Shown one piece after another: positions 1-6,911 of a DNA stretch of 16,311 bases. The notes under the pieces were generated by a model. That model was not told the DNA's origin. It worked only from the letters and a program-made list of their open reading frames with translations, and ran no database searches. Where the stretch lies: contig JAEWYL010000286.1 of NCBI GenBank assembly GCA_023395675.1, positions 1 through 16,311 on the forward strand. The letters run 5' to 3'. Each line of letters opens with the position of its first letter. The stretch's first letter is position 1. The position numbers and the translations under genes are program-made. This stretch comes from Chloroflexota bacterium (GTDB lineage: Bacteria > Chloroflexota > Anaerolineae > Anaerolineales > UBA4823).

Positions 1-3
1 CTC

Positions 4-2853
4 ATGTTAGATTTCTTCCTCTGGTACCTCCTCATCTCCGCCGTGGGCTGGCTGGCGTTCCCCCTGGCCTTCCGGCTGCTGCCCGGGCTGGCCGACCGGG
101 GCTTCGCCCTCGCCCGCACCCTGGGCTGGCTCCTGTGGGGCTTCATCTTCTGGCTGCTGGCCTCCCTGGGGGTGCTGCGCAACACCCCCGGCGGGCTGCT
201 CCTGGCCCTGGGGCTGCTGGCCGGGCTCTCCCTCTGGGCCTGGCGCAGCCTGGCCCCTCCCCCCGGCGAGGCGCACCCGCTGCGCCGCTGGCTGGCGGGG
301 CGGAGCGGCCTGGTGCTCGCCGTGGAGCTGCTCTTCCTGGCGGCTTTTGCCTGGATGGCCTTCGTGCGCGCCGCCAACCCCGAGGCCGCCGGCACCGAGA
401 AGCCCATGGAGCTGGCCTTCCTCAATGCCATCCTGCGCTCGCCTACCTTCCCGCCCCACGACCCCTGGCTCTCGGGCTACGCCATCTCCTACTATTACTT
501 CGGCTACGTGCTGGCGGCCATGCTGGGCAGGCTGGCGGGGACCACCGGCGGGGTAACCTTCAACCTGGCCCTCTCGCTGGTCTTCGCCCTCACCGCGCTG
601 GGCGCCTACTCGCTGGTCTACAACCTGCTCGCCCGCCGCAGCCGCCCCGGCGGGAGGGAACCGGCCCTGGATGATCCCGTCGCGCCGGGTCTGGGCCTGC
701 CCCTGCTCGGCCCGCTCTTCGTGCTCTTTGTGTCCAACCTGGAGGGCTTTCTCCACTCCCTGCACAACCGCGGCCTGTTCTGGTCCGACGGCCGGTCCGC
801 CTTCTGGGAGTGGCTCGACATCCCCGACCTGAACCTCCCCCCCGAGCTGCCCCTCTCCTGGGTGCCGCAGCGCTTCTGGTGGTGGTGGCGCGCCTCGCGC
901 GTGGTTCAGGATTACGACCTGCTGGGCAACAACAAGGGCGACGTGATTGACGAGTTCCCGGCCTTCTCCTTCCTGCTGGGAGACCTGCACCCGCACGTGC
1001 TCGCCATGCCCTTCGCCTTCCTGGCGGTGCTGCTGGCGCTGAACCTGTTCCTGGGCGGGGCGCGCGGCCCCTCGGAGGGCCTGCGCCTGCGCCTGCCCGC
1101 CCGCCCCCTGGCGGCCCTCGGCCTGAGCCTGGGCTGCGCCGTGCTGTTTGCCCTGGGGGCCGCGGCCCTGGGCGGGCAGGTCAGCCCGGCCCTGGCAGGA
1201 CTGGGCGGCCTGCTGGCGGGCGGGCTGGCCTTCGCCGGACTGGGCGCTGCCGGAGGCGAGGCGGGCCTGGAACGCCCGGCCCTGCCCCTCTCCGGGCAAG
1301 TGCAGCTCGGGCCGCCCCTTCACCTGAGCCGGACCCACCTGCTGCTGGCCGCGCTGGTGCTGGGCGGGCTGGCCTTCCTCAACACCTGGGACTTCCCCGT
1401 CTACACCGCCCTGGTGGCCGGGGCTTACGCCCTGCGCCGCAGCCGGGTGGAGGCCGAGCGGGACTCCCGCCGCCCCTCCCTGTCCGCCTTCCTGGTGCAT
1501 TTTGTCTGGTCGGGCCTGGCCCTGGGCCTGCTGGGCGTCCTGCTCTACCTGCCCTTCTACCTGGGCTTCTCCTCCCAGGCGGGGGGCCTCATCCCCAACC
1601 TGATCTACGCCACCCGCGGCGCGCACCTGTGGGTCATGTTCGGCACGCTCTGGCTGCCGCTGTTCGCCTACCTGATTTTCCTGTGGGTGCGGCGCGGCGA
1701 CTGGCGCGCCGAGGGGCGCGGCCTGCTGGCGGCCCTGGGCTTCACCCTGCTCCTCTGGCTCCTGGCCCTGCTGCTGGCGCTGGTGGTGCTGGCCTTGGGC
1801 GACCGCTTCTTCCCCGAGCTGGCGGGGCTGTTCCTGGGCATCCACGGCGCCGCAGACGCCGGGAGCCTGCTGCGCGGCGCCCTGGCGCGCCGCCTGGAGA
1901 ACCCGGGCGGCTGGATCAGCCTGGTGCTGCTCCTGGCGGGGGTGCTGGGCCTGCTGCTGCTAGCCTTCCGCCACTGGACCGCGTTTACACGCAAAGCTGA
2001 AGACCAGGCGCCCGAGGCCGGCGCGCCGGAGGGCGCCCCGGCCCTCTCCGCCCTGCCCCTGCGCTCCGCCGACCTCTTCGCCCTGCTGCTCATCCTGCTC
2101 GGCGCGCTCATGGTGCTCGGCCCGGAGTTCTTCTACCTGCGGGACGTCTTCGCCTACCGCATTAACACCATCTTCAAGTTCTATTTCCAGGCCTGGCTGC
2201 TGTGGGCCGGGGCGGCTGCTTTCGGCTCCGCCGTGCTGCTCACCCGCCTGCGCGGCCTGCCGCGGGCGGCTTTTAGCCTCCTGCTGCTCCTGGTGGTCGC
2301 TGCCGGGCTGGTGTACCCGGTCTTCGGTATCTGGAGCAAGACCAACGGCTTCCAACCCGCCGAATGGACCCTGGACGGCTCGCTGGATTACGCCCGCCGC
2401 TACGCGAGTGATTGGCCCGCGGTGGAATGGCTCAGCCGCGCCCCGCTCGGGGTGGTGGCTGCGGCGGTGTCGCCCACGGGCGGCAGCTACAGCGATTACG
2501 CCATGGTCGCCGTCCATTCCGGGCAGCCGGTGGTGCTGGGCTGGATCGGGCACGAGAACCAGTGGCGCGGCGGGTCGGAGGAGATCGGCTCCCGCCAGCA
2601 GGATATGCAGACCCTGTACTGCAGCCAGGATTGGGACACCGCCCGCAGCCTCCTCGACCGGTATAATATCCGTTACGTCTTCGTCGGCCTGCTGGAGCGC
2701 AGCACCTACAGCCCGGGTTCCGAGAACTGCCGGGCCGGGCTGAATGAGGAGAAATTCGAGGCCTTCCTGACCCCGGTATTCAGCCAGGACGGGGCGGTGG
2801 TGTACGAGTACCTGCCCGTGGGGGGCACGGCTGCAGCCGCCGGAAGACCCTGA
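4..2853 (+). CDS. DUF2298 (Chlor_Arch_YYY-type) polytopic membrane protein
   Basis: A 949-residue integral membrane protein with many hydrophobic segments from residue 5 to about 775 and a soluble C-terminal part of about 170 residues. It matches what I know of the DUF2298/TIGR03662 'YYY' family of Chloroflexi and archaea. Visible family-style motifs are DEFPAFSFLLGDLHPHV at about 316-332, NTWDFPVY at 460-467, GPEFFYLRDVF at 706-716 followed by RINTIFKFYFQAW from 719, and GWIGHENQWRG near 846-856. The conserved acidic, Arg and His residues on membrane edges resemble GT-C glycosyltransferases, so a role in lipid-linked sugar transfer or surface glycan assembly is plausible but inferred. The ATG lies three bases from the window edge, so no ribosome site is visible and the true start could lie upstream. 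The next gene is an Agl23/GT39-like protein, a partner commonly found with this family. Confidence 0.85.
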   Translation: MLDFFLWYLLISAVGWLAFPLAFRLLPGLADRGFALARTLGWLLWGFIFWLLASLGVLRNTPGGLLLALGLLAGLSLWAWRSLAPPPGEAHPLRRWLAGRSGLVLAVELLFLAAFAWMAFVRAANPEAAGTEKPMELAFLNAILRSPTFPPHDPWLSGYAISYYYFGYVLAAMLGRLAGTTGGVTFNLALSLVFALTALGAYSLVYNLLARRSRPGGREPALDDPVAPGLGLPLLGPLFVLFVSNLEGFLHSLHNRGLFWSDGRSAFWEWLDIPDLNLPPELPLSWVPQRFWWWWRASRVVQDYDLLGNNKGDVIDEFPAFSFLLGDLHPHVLAMPFAFLAVLLALNLFLGGARGPSEGLRLRLPARPLAALGLSLGCAVLFALGAAALGGQVSPALAGLGGLLAGGLAFAGLGAAGGEAGLERPALPLSGQVQLGPPLHLSRTHLLLAALVLGGLAFLNTWDFPVYTALVAGAYALRRSRVEAERDSRRPSLSAFLVHFVWSGLALGLLGVLLYLPFYLGFSSQAGGLIPNLIYATRGAHLWVMFGTLWLPLFAYLIFLWVRRGDWRAEGRGLLAALGFTLLLWLLALLLALVVLALGDRFFPELAGLFLGIHGAADAGSLLRGALARRLENPGGWISLVLLLAGVLGLLLLAFRHWTAFTRKAEDQAPEAGAPEGAPALSALPLRSADLFALLLILLGALMVLGPEFFYLRDVFAYRINTIFKFYFQAWLLWAGAAAFGSAVLLTRLRGLPRAAFSLLLLLVVAAGLVYPVFGIWSKTNGFQPAEWTLDGSLDYARRYASDWPAVEWLSRAPLGVVAAAVSPTGGSYSDYAMVAVHSGQPVVLGWIGHENQWRGGSEEIGSRQQDMQTLYCSQDWDTARSLLDRYNIRYVFVGLLERSTYSPGSENCRAGLNEEKFEAFLTPVFSQDGAVVYEYLPVGGTAAAAGRP

Positions 2854-2880
2854 AGGTGCCCGGTGCGAGGCACTTTCTCT
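2853..2880 (+). terminator. Hairpin directly after the DUF2298 stop, possible terminator
   Basis: An 8-bp stem with one G-T wobble pairs 2853-2860 with 2869-2876 around an 8-nt loop, starting at the last base of the stop codon. It is followed only by CTCT, a poor U tract, so intrinsic termination is uncertain. The same bases can instead join a longer 13-bp inverted repeat with 2942-2954, so this may be part of a repeat element. Confidence 0.35.
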
Positions 2881-2954
2881 GCCGGCCCGGCTGTAGACGG
2901 GCAAAGAACGCCTGCCTGGCATGTACCTGACCTGGCGAGGTAGTGCCTTGCACC
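2862..2954. repeat. 13-bp inverted repeat, 67-nt spacer
   Basis: GGTGCGAGGCACT at 2862-2874 and AGTGCCTTGCACC at 2942-2954 are reverse complements except for one position, which would be a G-U pair in RNA. The GTGCC/GGCAC core resembles palindromic intergenic repeats I associate with Chloroflexota genomes; that link is from memory and unverified. Nothing between the arms looks coding. Confidence 0.6.
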
Positions 2955-3067
2955 TGCACGCTCGCGCGGCGAGAAGCCGGGCCCTCTCGGGCGCTGGGCA
3001 CGGCTGCAAACGGGTTGGGAATGAACCATTTCAGGCACCGCCCTGCCCCACGCGAGGCTGTCCTGAT

Positions 3068-3137
3068 CCCCTCCCCAACGGCGGGATGGTTTGCGCTTAC
3101 GGGCTTCCCCTAAGCGCAAACCGCCGTTGGGGAGGGG
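3068..3137. repeat. Long hairpin (27-bp stem, REP/MITE-like)
   Basis: The right arm at 3111-3137 (27 nt) is the exact reverse complement of the left arm at 3068-3099, once a 5-nt insertion (GATGG, 3085-3089) is removed from the left arm. The loop is 11 nt (3100-3110). The outer part is CCCCTCCCCAACGGCGG and the inner part TTTGCGCTTA. Such perfect pairing in non-coding DNA suggests a palindromic repeat element or strong transcript structure. No T tract follows, so it is not a classic terminator. Confidence 0.85.
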
Positions 3138-3161
3138 CTGGGGGAGGGGCTGGGGGAGGGG
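3129..3161. repeat. G-rich 12-bp tandem repeat, 2.75 copies
   Basis: GGGGAGGGGCTG occurs at 3129-3140 and 3141-3152, followed by a partial copy GGGGAGGGG at 3153-3161. The first copy overlaps the right arm of the long hairpin. TAAGCGCA from the hairpin (3111-3118) reappears at 3163-3170 just after the array, which suggests the repeats arose by duplication at the element's edge. The closely spaced runs of four or more G could form a G-quadruplex on the + strand. Confidence 0.85.
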
Positions 3162-3183
3162 TTAAGCGCAGCGGCCGCAGGAA

Positions 3184-3214
3184 GACCCGAAAAGTCTCCG
3201 AGACCTTTCGGGTC
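3184..3214. repeat. 31-nt near-perfect palindrome
   Basis: GACCCGAAA at 3184-3192 pairs with TTTCGGGTC at 3206-3214. Inside, GTCTC at 3194-3198 pairs with GAGAC at 3200-3204, with one mismatch (A3193 against C3205). This gives 14 paired positions around a single central base. It resembles a repeat or bidirectional terminator-like stem but lacks a T tract. Confidence 0.75.
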
Positions 3215-3354
3215 GCCAATGGGGCTGCCCCGCCTGCCCGGATCAAAGGCAGCCCGGGCCTCTCGCCGGCAGTTAAACAGCGCGGGGTGCAGGGTTACAC
3301 CCAGCACCTCACCGCCATCATTCGGTAGCATAAAAATTCTCAAGACATGAGCCT

Positions 3355-5376
3355 ATGAAAGACCGACTCAGCCTCGAAAACAGCCTTTACCTGCTCGCCT
3401 TCCTGCTGGCGCTCGGCCTGCGCCTCTACAACCTGGGGGGCGCGCCGCTCTCCGACGCGGAGGCGCGCTGGGCCCTGCAGGCCCTGGACGTGGCCCGGGG
3501 GCAGGCCCCGCTGGCCATGGGCCCGCAGCCGGGCTACGTGCTCCTGAGCGGGCTGCTGTTCTGGCTGGCCGGCGCCAGCAGCTTCGCCGCCCGCCTGCTG
3601 CCGGCCCTGGCCGGCGCGCTGCTGGTCTGGCTGCCCTACCTGCTGCGGGGGGTCTTCCTCCCCGCCGGGCAGGCGCGCGGCGCGGCCTGGCTCTCCACCG
3701 GGCGGCTGGCGGGGCTGATCCTGGCCTTCGGTCTGGCCCTGGAGCCGGGGCTGGCGGCTCTCTCGCGCCAGGCGGGCAGCGGGCTGCCGGCCCTCAGCCT
3801 GGGTCTGCTCTCCCTGGCACTGGCCTGGGCGGGCCGCCCCATCCTGGCGGGCGCTTCCGCCGGGCTGGCCCTGCTCATGGGAGCGGACATTTTTCACGGC
3901 GCGCTGGTCCTGGCCCTGGCATGGGCCGGGGCGGCGCTCTTCCGGCGCTTCGGCCGGGCGGGCGCCCCGGCCGCCTCTCAGGCTGGACCGCCCTCCGGGG
4001 ATGGGGGCGGCGCCGCCGTCTACCCGCTCGCCAGGGAGGCGCAGCCCTCTCTGCCGGACCCTGAGGCGGCCGCAGAGGCCACCGCCTCGGCCGCCCCCTT
4101 GCCCTGGCCCGGGCCCTATGCCGCCCCGGCCCTCGCGCCCGCCGCGGCCCTGCCCTTCCCGGCAGGGCGCGTATTCTGGACGCGCTTCCTGGTTTCCGCC
4201 GCCGCGGCCCTGCTCCTGGCGGGCAGCCTGCTGCTGCGCTTCCCCTCCGGCCTGAGCGCCTGGGGCGGGAGCCTGGCGGCCTACCTGGCGGGCTGGGGGC
4301 CGGGCGCCCTGGAGGCGGAGGGCTACCTCCCCGTGCTGCGCCTGCTGGCCGCCCTGCCCTTCTACACGCCGCTGGCCCTGCTTTTCGGCCTGCTGGGTCT
4401 GGTGGGCGCCTGGCTGCGTCCGGGCTGGTTCGGCCCCTGGAGCGCCTGGGTGCGCCGCCTGGGCCTGCTCTTCCTGGCGGCCCTGCTCCTGGCCGCGCTC
4501 TACCCGGGGCGGCGCATGGACCACCTGTTGTGGGCCCTGGTCCCCCTGTGGGCCCTGGCGGGCTTCTCGATCGCCCGCCTGCTGCAGCCCGCCCCCCGCC
4601 CGGAGGCCGCCGCGCCTTCCCTGTGGGTCTCGCAGGCCCTGCTCCTCTTCGTGCTCTTTGCCCTCTTCTTCCTGAACCTGGCGGGCCTCACCCTCGCGCC
4701 CGCCGGGACCCAGACCTACACCCTGCGCCTGGGGGTGATGATCGGCGTGCTCGCCCTGGGCCTGCTCACCACCGTGCTGGTCGGGCTGGGATGGTCCTGG
4801 GAGGCGGCCCTGCGCGGCCTGGTCACCGGGTTGGCCCTGGGCCTGGGCGCCGCCACCCTCTCCGCCGCCTGGGGCGCCGCCCAGCTCCACCCGGCGGAGC
4901 AGCTCTCGAACCTGTACGCCCGCCAGGAGCTCTGGTCGCCCGGGCCCGAATCCGCCTCCCCGGACCTGCTGCTGGAGACGGTGCAGGACCTGGCGGAATG
5001 GGAGACGGGCTGGCACACCGATATTGACATCCTCCTGGCGGTGGATTCGCCCTCTCTGCGCTGGGCGCTGCGCGAATTCCCACAGGTCAGCCAGGCCCCG
5101 TCCGGGAGCGCACCCCGCGCCGCGGCCGGGTCCCCGGCGGTGATCGTCACCACCGAGCTGGCGGAGGAGCCCAGCCTGGAGGCCGCCTATCGCGGCCAGG
5201 ATTTCGCCTGGCGCCTGATCCCCACCTGGACCGGCGCCCTGCCCGACGATCTCTTCCGCTGGTGGGCGTTTCGCCAGGCCCCGGCGCGCATCGAGCGCTT
5301 CATCCTGTGGGCCCGCGCCGACCTCTTCCCCGGGGAGGAGAGCGGGGCTGGTAGACCCGGGTCATTTGAACCTTGA
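3355..5376 (+). CDS. Agl23/GT39-like (TIGR03663-type) membrane glycosyltransferase candidate
   Basis: A 673-residue membrane protein. The first membrane helix is at about 9-22, followed by LYNLGGAPLSDAEARWALQA with acidic residues D34 and E36 in the place where GT-C enzymes (GT39/ArnT-type) carry their first-loop catalytic acid. Several membrane helices follow up to about residue 200 and again from about 272 to 515, then a soluble C-terminus. The end, including FAWRLIPTWTGALPDDLFRWW and ILWARADLFPG, fits Chloroflexi members of the Agl23-like family as I know them. An Ala/Pro/Gly-rich stretch at about 199-270 interrupts the membrane domain. A likely job is transfer or handling of lipid-linked sugar on the outer face of the membrane, working with the upstream DUF2298 protein; this is inference. 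An in-frame stop at 3331 makes ATG 3355 the first usable ATG; no clear ribosome site is seen. The stop is 12 nt before cmk. Confidence 0.75.
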   Translation: MKDRLSLENSLYLLAFLLALGLRLYNLGGAPLSDAEARWALQALDVARGQAPLAMGPQPGYVLLSGLLFWLAGASSFAARLLPALAGALLVWLPYLLRGVFLPAGQARGAAWLSTGRLAGLILAFGLALEPGLAALSRQAGSGLPALSLGLLSLALAWAGRPILAGASAGLALLMGADIFHGALVLALAWAGAALFRRFGRAGAPAASQAGPPSGDGGGAAVYPLAREAQPSLPDPEAAAEATASAAPLPWPGPYAAPALAPAAALPFPAGRVFWTRFLVSAAAALLLAGSLLLRFPSGLSAWGGSLAAYLAGWGPGALEAEGYLPVLRLLAALPFYTPLALLFGLLGLVGAWLRPGWFGPWSAWVRRLGLLFLAALLLAALYPGRRMDHLLWALVPLWALAGFSIARLLQPAPRPEAAAPSLWVSQALLLFVLFALFFLNLAGLTLAPAGTQTYTLRLGVMIGVLALGLLTTVLVGLGWSWEAALRGLVTGLALGLGAATLSAAWGAAQLHPAEQLSNLYARQELWSPGPESASPDLLLETVQDLAEWETGWHTDIDILLAVDSPSLRWALREFPQVSQAPSGSAPRAAAGSPAVIVTTELAEEPSLEAAYRGQDFAWRLIPTWTGALPDDLFRWWAFRQAPARIERFILWARADLFPGEESGAGRPGSFEP

Positions 5377-5388
5377 GTTGGAGAGAGC

Positions 5389-6069
5389 ATGTGCGTTGTG
5401 AATGTCATTGCGATTGACGGACCGGCGGCCTCGGGAAAGTCCACCCTGGGCCAGAACCTGGCGGAGGCCCTGGGCTACCTGTTTTTCGATACCGGCATCA
5501 TGTACCGGGCGGTCACCTGGGCCGCCCTGGACCGGAGGGCGCCGGTGTCCGATGAGCAGGCCATGAACCGCCTGGCGCAGGAGGTGGACATTGACGTGCG
5601 CCCGCCCTCCGCCGCCGACGGTCGTACCTGCGACGTGCTGCTCGACGGGCGGGACATCACCTGGGAGATCCGCAGCCCGGAAGTGGACGCCAACGTCTCC
5701 GCCGTCTCGGCCTATGCCGGGGTGCGCCAGGCCCTCACCGCCCAGCAGCGCCGCATCGGGCAGCGCGGCCAGGTGGTGATGGTGGGGCGCGATATCGGCA
5801 CGGTGGTGCTGCCTGAGGCCGAGCTGAAGGTCTACCTGGACGCCTCCGCCGGGGAGCGCGCCCGCCGCCGCTACCAGGAGCTGCTCGCGCGCGGCCAGCA
5901 CGCCGATTACGAGGAGATTTTGAAGGGCGTGCTCAACCGCGACGCCATCGATTCCTCTCGCGCCGTCTCCCCCCTGCGGCCCGCCGAGGACGCCGTGATC
6001 CTGGATTCCGACCGCCTGACCTCCCGCCAGGTGCTGGAGCAGGTGCTGCAGCTGGTGAAAAACTGCTGA
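5389..6069 (+). CDS. cmk: Cytidylate (CMP/dCMP) kinase
   Basis: A 226-residue cytosolic enzyme that phosphorylates CMP and dCMP to their diphosphates using ATP. It recycles CMP released by phospholipid synthesis and RNA turnover. Visible signatures are the P-loop GPAASGKST at 11-19, the CMP-binding FFDTGIMYRAVTW from about residue 33, VGRDIGT with R134 and D135, and the Arg-rich lid DASAGERARRRY at about 153-164. Length and motif order are normal for bacterial Cmk. GGAGAG lies just before the ATG at 5389; a GTG at 5398 (residue 4) is an alternative start with a longer spacer. It sits 12 nt after the Agl23-like gene and 8 nt before a plsC homologue. The cmk-plsC adjacency is known from other bacteria and supports a phospholipid context. 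Confidence 0.96.
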   Translation: MCVVNVIAIDGPAASGKSTLGQNLAEALGYLFFDTGIMYRAVTWAALDRRAPVSDEQAMNRLAQEVDIDVRPPSAADGRTCDVLLDGRDITWEIRSPEVDANVSAVSAYAGVRQALTAQQRRIGQRGQVVMVGRDIGTVVLPEAELKVYLDASAGERARRRYQELLARGQHADYEEILKGVLNRDAIDSSRAVSPLRPAEDAVILDSDRLTSRQVLEQVLQLVKNC

Positions 6070-6077
6070 GCGCCCCC

Positions 6078-6800
6078 ATGGAAACCACGCCTCCCAAACC
6101 GGTCGCCGAGACCGTCCGCCACGAAATCACCCGCCTGCCGGAGCTCACCCGCGGGCGCCGGTTCTTCCGCCGCCTGTTCCGCGGTTTCGTGCGCCTGCTG
6201 GTGCGCCTGCTGGCGAGCGTGCGCGTGGAAGGCATGGAGAATGTCAACCCGCAGGGCCCGGTGCTGATCGTCTCCAACCACCTGGGCGACGCCGACTGGC
6301 TGGTGGGCCTGGCCTTCGCGCCCTACGACGTGGACACCTTCGTCAAGGCGGAGCTGTACGACTACCCCGTGGTGGGCCGCCTGCTGGAGGCCTACGGGGT
6401 GATCTGGATCCACCGCGGCCGCGCCGACCGGCGGGCGATCCGCTCGGCCCTGGAGGCCCTGGAGCGCGGGCGCATCCTCGCCATCGCCCCCGAGGGCCGC
6501 GAGAGCGTCACCGGCGCGCTGGAGGAGGGCACCGGCGGGGCCGCTTACCTGGCGCTCAAATCCGGCGCGCCCGTCCAGCCCGTCACCTTCACCGGCACCG
6601 AGAACGCGGCCATCTTCGCAAACCTGAAGCGCCTGCGCCGCAGCCGGGTCTCGCTCACCATCGGGCCGGCCTTCCAGTTCGAGCGCCCGCCCAACCTGCG
6701 CGGCGCCATCGAGAGCGGCACCGAGCGCATCATGCACACCCTGGCCCGCCAGCTCCCGCCCGAGTACCGCGGGGTGTACCAGGACAGGAGCGACCCATAG
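6078..6800 (+). CDS. plsC: 1-acyl-glycerol-3-phosphate acyltransferase family protein (first copy)
   Basis: A 240-residue PlsC/LPLAT-family protein, expected to move an acyl group to lysophosphatidic acid or a similar lipid at the inner membrane face. The HX4D catalytic motif is present as NHLGDAD with H68 and D73. The substrate motif is EGR (E139-R141) where EGT is usual, a possible substrate change. An amphipathic, Arg-rich segment at about 26-50 may anchor it to the membrane. The C-terminus ends with PPEYRGVYQD, close to the end of the second copy downstream. It begins 8 nt after cmk without a strong ribosome site, suggesting translational coupling in the same operon. The exact acyl acceptor cannot be read from sequence; glycolipid or ornithine-lipid acylation remain possible. 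Confidence 0.88.
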   Translation: METTPPKPVAETVRHEITRLPELTRGRRFFRRLFRGFVRLLVRLLASVRVEGMENVNPQGPVLIVSNHLGDADWLVGLAFAPYDVDTFVKAELYDYPVVGRLLEAYGVIWIHRGRADRRAIRSALEALERGRILAIAPEGRESVTGALEEGTGGAAYLALKSGAPVQPVTFTGTENAAIFANLKRLRRSRVSLTIGPAFQFERPPNLRGAIESGTERIMHTLARQLPPEYRGVYQDRSDP

Positions 6801-6813
6801 GTTTCTATCCGCA

Positions 6814-6862
6814 TATATTCTGTTGGGCTGGGGGGCGCAGTCTCCCAGCCCAACAGAATATA
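6814..6862 (+). terminator. 19-bp perfect hairpin between the two plsC genes
   Basis: 6814-6832 and 6844-6862 are perfect reverse complements (19 bp). In RNA the stem can be extended by four more pairs (two G-U) to leave a 3-nt loop GCA at 6837-6839. It starts 13 nt after the first plsC stop. The bases after it (ATTGATTA) are not a T tract, so it may be a factor-assisted terminator, a processing or stability element, or a palindromic repeat. The right arm ends inside a TATAAT sequence. Confidence 0.6.
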
Positions 6863-6863
6863 A

Positions 6864-6892
6864 TTGATTATCGATTAGGTTCAAGATATACC
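6864..6892 (+). promoter_or_regulatory. Weak promoter candidate for the second plsC
   Basis: TTGATT at 6864-6869 and TATACC at 6887-6892 are 17 nt apart and each match the sigma70 consensus at four of six positions. A perfect TATAAT at 6859-6864 overlaps the hairpin's right arm but has no -35 partner. Either could drive the gene starting at 6912. The ribosome site GAGGA (6897-6901) lies close behind the first candidate, leaving a very short 5' leader. Confidence 0.3.
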
Positions 6893-6911
6893 CGTAGAGG
6901 ACCTGCCTGCT

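Larger units (their letters stand above)
2854..3354. other. 501-nt repeat-rich intergenic region
   Basis: This gap between the DUF2298 gene and the Agl23-like gene has no convincing gene. The longest open frame, 2921-3328 on +, has no ribosome site and runs through palindromes. It holds, in order: the hairpin and 13-bp inverted repeat at 2853-2954, a very long hairpin at 3068-3137, a G-rich tandem repeat at 3129-3161, a 31-nt near-palindrome at 3184-3214, and an 8-bp inverted repeat (GGGCTGCC at 3222-3229, GGCAGCCC at 3248-3255). No clear sigma70 promoter is visible for the next gene. Confidence 0.7.

Noticed and set aside
3068..3170. CRISPR or phage attachment site at the repeats
   Set aside because: There are no spacers of regular length between repeat units, no cas genes, and no integrase or tRNA nearby.
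2921..3328. 135-codon frame in the repeat-rich intergenic region
   Set aside because: No ribosome site, runs through the long palindrome and G-rich repeats, and has no protein-like pattern.
3347..3358. Three-codon frame ATG AGC CTA TGA overlapping the Agl23-like start
   Set aside because: Too short and without a ribosome site; overlap with the real ATG is most likely chance.
3340..5016. 558-codon open frame antisense to the Agl23-like gene
   Set aside because: Same codon-bias shadow; composition is dominated by Gln, Gly, Ala and Arg with no recognisable motif.
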